Part shown: piece after piece, positions 19,105 through 23,331 of the stretch
How the letters are laid out: each line of letters opens with the position of its first letter
How positions within the stretch are numbered: the first letter of the stretch is position 1
Assembly (NCBI GenBank): GCA_019648995.1
Contig: BLXT01008374.1
Span: 226,980 to 250,310 of the forward strand
Length of the DNA stretch: 23,331 bases
Origin: Plakobranchus ocellatus
Lineage: Eukaryota; Mollusca; Gastropoda; Plakobranchidae
Direction: 5' to 3'
Program-made: the position numbers and the translations under genes
The notes under the pieces: generated by a model
Database searches by the model: none
What the model was told of the DNA's origin: nothing
What the model saw: only the letters and a program-made list of their open reading frames with translations

Positions 19105-21495
19105 CTGAAGAATGTGTAAGGGAGGAGATAAATCAAAGAAGAAAATCATTGAATGCCACTCACTTTCCCAAATAGGTATCATGCACATGACAATGAGTTT
19201 TACTCTGACTCAATTTGTTAAGGGTCATATATCTTTGAAGATGCAAGCATATTTACTAAAAAAGTCTCTAATCTAATAAGTCAGTATGGCTAAGAGAATA
19301 TGAGTAGAACTCTGATTGATGTAAATAGATCTCAGAGCTCTAGACACGAAAGTTGTAAGGCTCATTAGTTTGTTAGCATCCTTGCAAACTCAACACCTAA
19401 CTCTATAACTACAATGTATAATTACACAGCACAGGTTGGCAAACAGGTAGATTATTTAGTTTGCGGAGATCCATCAAATCCAGTTATTATTTCCTAGAGC
19501 ATGCTCCCTAACAGTCTGACTAGCTGGCAAATATGTGACTCATCATTCCACTGTAACTAGGGCTATCAGCTTTCTCACTAACACTATGTAAATCATATCA
19601 TCTATATGTAAACATGGCAAGAGCTTTGGCACAGGCAAAAACCTTGATTGACCAGGTTGACTGGTCTGGTCACTAAAGCAAAACCATGACATGAGAAAGA
19701 AATAACAGCATGTGAATCACCAACATCAAAGCAAGGAATGAAATTGAAATATGTTTGTTCAATATTTATAGTATAAAAAATTGGTATGCTTTCTTGCTGC
19801 TATGAGAATAGACTAAAACTTTGTACTGAGAGGATTTGAAGTCTTCTGTCTTTGCCCTGCCTTTCAAATGCTCAGAGGTAGAATGGTTACCTTCTTCTGT
19901 CTGCTTCTCTCCTATGTTACTTGTTTCACACAACACCTTCTGCTTGGCCTTCAGTTACAATAAGGCTGTTATGTTTTTTTTTCTTCCTGGAACAAGCTCT
20001 AACAGATGCTTTAGGTTTATTGATACTTCGACAAGACACAAATGGGGAAAACAATATTTGACAATGTCTATGGCAGTTTAAACATCAAATTAACAAAGGG
20101 CTACCACAAGTCAGTTTGAGCGATGAAGAGCGGAAATATGTGGATCACTTACATTTGCATCATTCATATAGTGAAGGTGTGATTTGACCTGTACTGCAGT
20201 TTATAAACAAAATGCATTATACAATCACAAGAATGTGTGTCTTGTTTTTGCCGCAAGTCTCCATGGGCAGCTTCCTATTTGTTATCAATCGTTTCAAAAC
20301 ACTTCTGGGTAAACACAAAATATCATCTAGGGATCTACTAAACCAAGAGGCTGTGTGTGTTACCTCCCTATTAAGACATGTACTTGTGGTTTAGGTTCCA
20401 TACTTCACATGCAAGGGACGGGTTTGCTTTGCATGAGAGCAAACTGACAATTGCTTCTTACTATGCAAATAAATAGTTTCATGATTAGTAATTCTTCTTG
20501 TGTTTTCTAAAAACCTATAGACTACTTATCAGTATGCATGTAATTGTGTGATTGATAATTGCGGTTTCCCAGCAGTGATTTGCACATGAAGTGAACTGAG
20601 TGACATTATATGGCTTCCTCCATCACCTAACAAACAGCGAACAACAAAACTTTTTTGCATGGTGAAATTTTCTGCTGCTTATGGAATGTGGAGTATGGGG
20701 TGAATCTTCTTCCAACTAGTAAAACAATGATTTTCAAATTGTCTTTCTCATGGACTTCTAAGGCAATCCAAAGCCTGCAACCTGGTGACTGTGAATTGGG
20801 GGAAAGTTTAATCTATCTTTAATGAAGAAATTTTTGAAGGATAAGATCTAGATCTAATTACAAAAAGGGAAAGACTTCTGATTATGCACACATAATGATA
20901 TTCACTTATTCAGGTAATAGTGACAAAATGAAGAAAATTTTTGTCAACTGTTCAGTGTTAATAAAATTCACCAAAAATAATTATTGACAATTAAGGTATA
21001 ATTTCATCAAAAACCAAAATATCTTGAAAATTTTTAGAAAAAAAAAGATCACCTCAGATCTTAGATAATGGCAGCTATGCATGTTTTACTTTATCAGTTC
21101 TGTTTTTTTTTTGTAGTTGAACTGTTGATTTAAAAATAAAACGTAAGTGATCTAAACAATCTATAAACACAATTCCATGTCAATAAATGGTTACACTGTA
21201 ATATGAGACTTGAGAGCTTTCAAAATTTTACCTAGCTCTTGTGTGAACATTTGAAAGTCTTGCCATACAAAAAGAGTGGAAATCCTCCACAGAGGCTACA
21301 TTTGTTTGACAAGACTTTCTATTGTGCAGTCTGCACTCAAAAAAAACTACATTTATAAAAAACTAGACTGCTAACCAACCTGTCATTTTACAGTACGACT
21401 GGAAAAACTTCTAATTATGCTCTCATTATAGAAATATTCTGAAAAACAATGACAAAATAGAGGAACTTTAGTAAACTAACGACAATTTATAAAAA

Positions 21496-21511
21496 TTTAC
21501 CAACTTTTATA
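21496..21511. repeat. SINE target-site duplication, left copy
   Basis: The 16 bases tttaccaacttttata are repeated without mismatch at 21776-21791, immediately on both sides of the SINE body. This fixes the element ends exactly. Confidence 0.95.
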
Positions 21512-21775
21512 GGTAGAGCGGTAGCTCATCTGGTAGGGCGGTTGGCTACCAAGTGAGGGGTCCGGGGTTCGAATCCCAGTCCGGACCAAGTTAATTTTTT
21601 ATTGCTTCCTGTGTCCACCCAGTACTAAATGGGTAGCTAGGTCTCTTAGATCTGGGAAAGTAAAGGCGGCGAGGAAAGCAATGGCAAACTACCTCATAAT
21701 GCTGTATGCAGAGAACAATCGGGACCCTACTCCTGGTTCCCCGATGCTTGGATTAAGCATGGGACCCACTTTGCT
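21512..21775 (+). mobile_element. Full-length tRNA-derived SINE (copy 2), 264 bp
   Basis: The head is tRNA-like. A box A match (tagctcatctgg, 21522-21533) and a box B match (ggttcgaatccc, about 21567-21578) are the internal RNA polymerase III promoter. The loop between them (ctaccaa) would give anticodon ACC, but the acceptor and anticodon stems no longer pair, so this is not a working tRNA gene. The body contains ctgtgtccacccagtactaa, gaggaaagcaatggcaaact and a final hairpin (atgcttggattaagcat). The same body is found at 1874-2080. The motif 'aatggcaaac' recalls the conserved central domains of some metazoan SINE superfamilies, but I cannot name which. The perfect 16-bp target duplication shows a recent LINE-driven insertion. 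Confidence 0.93.
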
Positions 21776-21791
21776 TTTACCAACTTTTATA
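21776..21791. repeat. SINE target-site duplication, right copy
   Basis: Exact copy of 21496-21511. The SINE has no long poly-A tail: its body ends ccactttgctt directly before this repeat. Confidence 0.95.
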
Positions 21792-22083
21792 ACAACAACC
21801 ACAAATAATTTTGTCCAAAGACAAAGATATTTTTTAACATTTCTTGAAAAAAAAGATAATCTGAGATTGCCATCTTGGATAGTAGCAGCCGAGTTGTAGT
21901 TGATCAGGTCTGTATTAGCAATTAATTTACAAAAAAGGCAAGGATTACAAATCTCAAGAAATTGTGTTCTATTTTCATGAAATGGTTAGGCCTATATACT
22001 ATGATACAAGTAGCGTTCAGTCTAGCTTCCATCAAATTTACTTTTCTTGTTTGCACATTAGTAAGTCCTTCCATATAACCATT

Positions 22084-22104
22084 TGTGAGGCTCTCTGCAG
22101 AAAG
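22084..22104 (+). repeat. 21-bp inverted repeat, left arm
   Basis: Begins tgtgaggctc and ends gcagaaag. It is the exact reverse complement of 23105-23125, about 1 kb away. A chance match of this length in a window this size is very unlikely. A looser similarity continues inward (ggcaaaat followed by ttgacc or cgacct at different spacing). Confidence 0.85.
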
Positions 22105-23104
22105 ATGGCAAAATTTTGACCTTAACCTTTTTCTACATTTATGAAAGAGGAATGTTTCCTGACCTTTTTGCCTTTTAAATTATTGAAAAATCTTGATTAC
22201 ACTTGAAGTTATGTTGGTCTTTGTGTCCGGGAGTATGAAAATATTGTTTAGAGATAATGTCATTTAAAGTGCAGGTAATATTTTAGGATACAGTGCATAT
22301 ACTCAGGCAAATCTAGGTCTAGGTCTGCCCCTTTTATCCCATGTTAAGCTTTCCTTGTCACCATTACTTGTTTCAGACACAAAGTAATCATAAACCAACC
22401 CTTAAAGTTCTTCATCATAAGCAATTCCATGCATTCCAAGATGTGTTAACTGATTTAGTAACCCAGCTATATCACTCTTCTCGTTAAGCTGATGAAGAAG
22501 CCATTGTTTATTTTGGTCAGGAGCTGGGACCCGAAAGTGGTGGGTGTTGTGTTTATTGTGATAAATGCAAAGGTTCTCAAGTTGTTTTAATCACAGTAAG
22601 ACGTAAGTGTAGATTTACAATCTTAGTTGAACAATATGATCTGCAAATTTTGCAAGTAAGTTGTATTTTAAACCTTAAATCCAACAATTGAAATTCGTGT
22701 CAAAGGGTTACTAGCAGACAATAATGCGCAAGCAGTGCTACTTCCAGGTAAGGGAATGTATTCATGCGCACTTGTTTTGGTATTGAAGAGGAAAATCTAC
22801 TGTAAATTTCAATACCAAATATGCTACAGTAGATAGTTGACCAGGCTGTGGAATAAGAGGCTGAAATCAGACATTCAACAATAAAAAAGTTACGCTTTTT
22901 CTGTGTTTTTTCAACATAGCATGTGTCTGAAAAATATTTTAAAAACATACATTTTGAGGTCTTAGATCAATAAAATCTCTTGTAGAATGAAAGTCAAGAT
23001 GTCAATGAAGCTTTTAATACAAAAAAGTCCAAAAGGTGGGTGAGGTCGATTTTCAACATATTTTGCCTCTGTATCTCAGTTACTGCCTGTGCGACATTTG
23101 ATCC

Positions 23105-23125
23105 CTTTCTGCAGAGAGCCTCACA
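23105..23125 (-). repeat. 21-bp inverted repeat, right arm
   Basis: Exact reverse complement of 22084-22104. No clear target duplication was found flanking the pair, so it is not certain that they are the ends of one mobile element. Confidence 0.85.
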
Positions 23126-23307
23126 GTTAGTGATGGGAAAATAAAATAGTTTCTTGAGATCACTTGCATTTTCTTTCTAAACTAATTGCTGATACACACC
23201 TGATCAAGTAAACTCAACTGCCATTAGCCAGAATGGTGATCTGGGGTGATAGTTGTTTTTTTCCAAAAACTTTAGAAGATAATTACTAGATCTAGATATC
23301 TTTGGTT

Positions 23308-23329
23308 TTTTTTTTTTTTTTTTTTTTTT
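23308..23329. repeat. Poly-T run at the window end
   Basis: About 22 T in a row, close to the edge of the window. A homopolymer of no evident function. Confidence 0.9.
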
Positions 23330-23331
23330 AA

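Larger units (their letters stand above)
19105..23331. other. Upstream region or first intron of the GPx gene
   Basis: No exon could be supported on either strand. Exon A has no start codon and begins at a splice acceptor, so some or all of this stretch is the first intron. The first coding exon may be hidden here or lie beyond the window. It contains one full SINE (21512-21775), an inverted repeat pair (22084-22104 / 23105-23125), and a terminal run of about 22 T at 23308-23329. Confidence 0.6.

Noticed and set aside
18991..19188. 65-aa minus-strand ORF with its own Met as a complete small protein
   Set aside because: Its middle is GPx exon A; the residues before AAGG and after EKYR are intron translated in frame. 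The Met lies upstream of a good acceptor, so it is not a supported start.
21512..21590. tRNA gene
   Set aside because: Box A and box B are present, but the acceptor and anticodon stems do not pair, and the sequence continues into a SINE body bounded by a target duplication.
22700..22948. 82-aa minus-strand ORF as the missing GPx first exon
   Set aside because: No targeting-peptide character, no suitable donor in frame, and no resemblance to GPx N-termini.

Overview
This is nuclear genomic DNA from a metazoan, most likely an aquatic invertebrate. The signs are GT-AG introns, an animal-type selenoprotein gene with a SECIS element, a mariner transposon, tRNA-derived SINEs, many simple repeats and a generally AT-rich background. 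The sequence alone does not fix the phylum; a mollusc or an invertebrate deuterostome are both possible. There are no operons and no CRISPR. Almost all of the short ORFs are chance.

Two genes can be read, placed tail to tail, and both encode thioredoxin-fold redox proteins. On the + strand at 1001-5753, three exons join into a 186-residue nucleoredoxin-like protein of the NXNL/RdCVF family with a WCTPC active site. Intron 1 carries a 5'-truncated SINE behind a long (TTA)n array. Intron 2 carries a 1387-bp mariner element in antisense. On the - strand at 19104-13544, five exons encode the 168 C-terminal residues of a GPx4-type glutathione peroxidase. Its active-site codon is an in-frame TGA (selenocysteine), and a well-formed type 2 SECIS lies in the 3' UTR at about 13461-13394. 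The first coding exon of this gene was not found; it lies in or beyond 19105-23331.

Layout: 1-1000, upstream flank with a CT-rich tract; 1001-6209, the NXNL-like gene with its 3' UTR; 6210-about 13140, intergenic AT-rich DNA with an 11-N gap at 11126-11136 and a degenerate minisatellite; 13140-19104, the selenoprotein GPx gene; 19105-23331, its presumed first intron or 5' flank, holding a full-length SINE with a perfect 16-bp target duplication and a 21-bp inverted repeat spanning about 1 kb.

The points most worth a second look are these. (a) Intron 2 of the NXNL-like gene starts with a stop codon built into the splice donor, so intron retention would give a 109-residue truncated thioredoxin-like protein, parallel to the vertebrate RdCVF short form. 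(b) The UGA-plus-SECIS gene is one that ordinary gene callers would break. (c) A very recent 53-bp tandem duplication has copied the 3' splice site of a GPx exon. (d) The mariner transposase is intact except for one nonsense codon 12 codons before the expected end.
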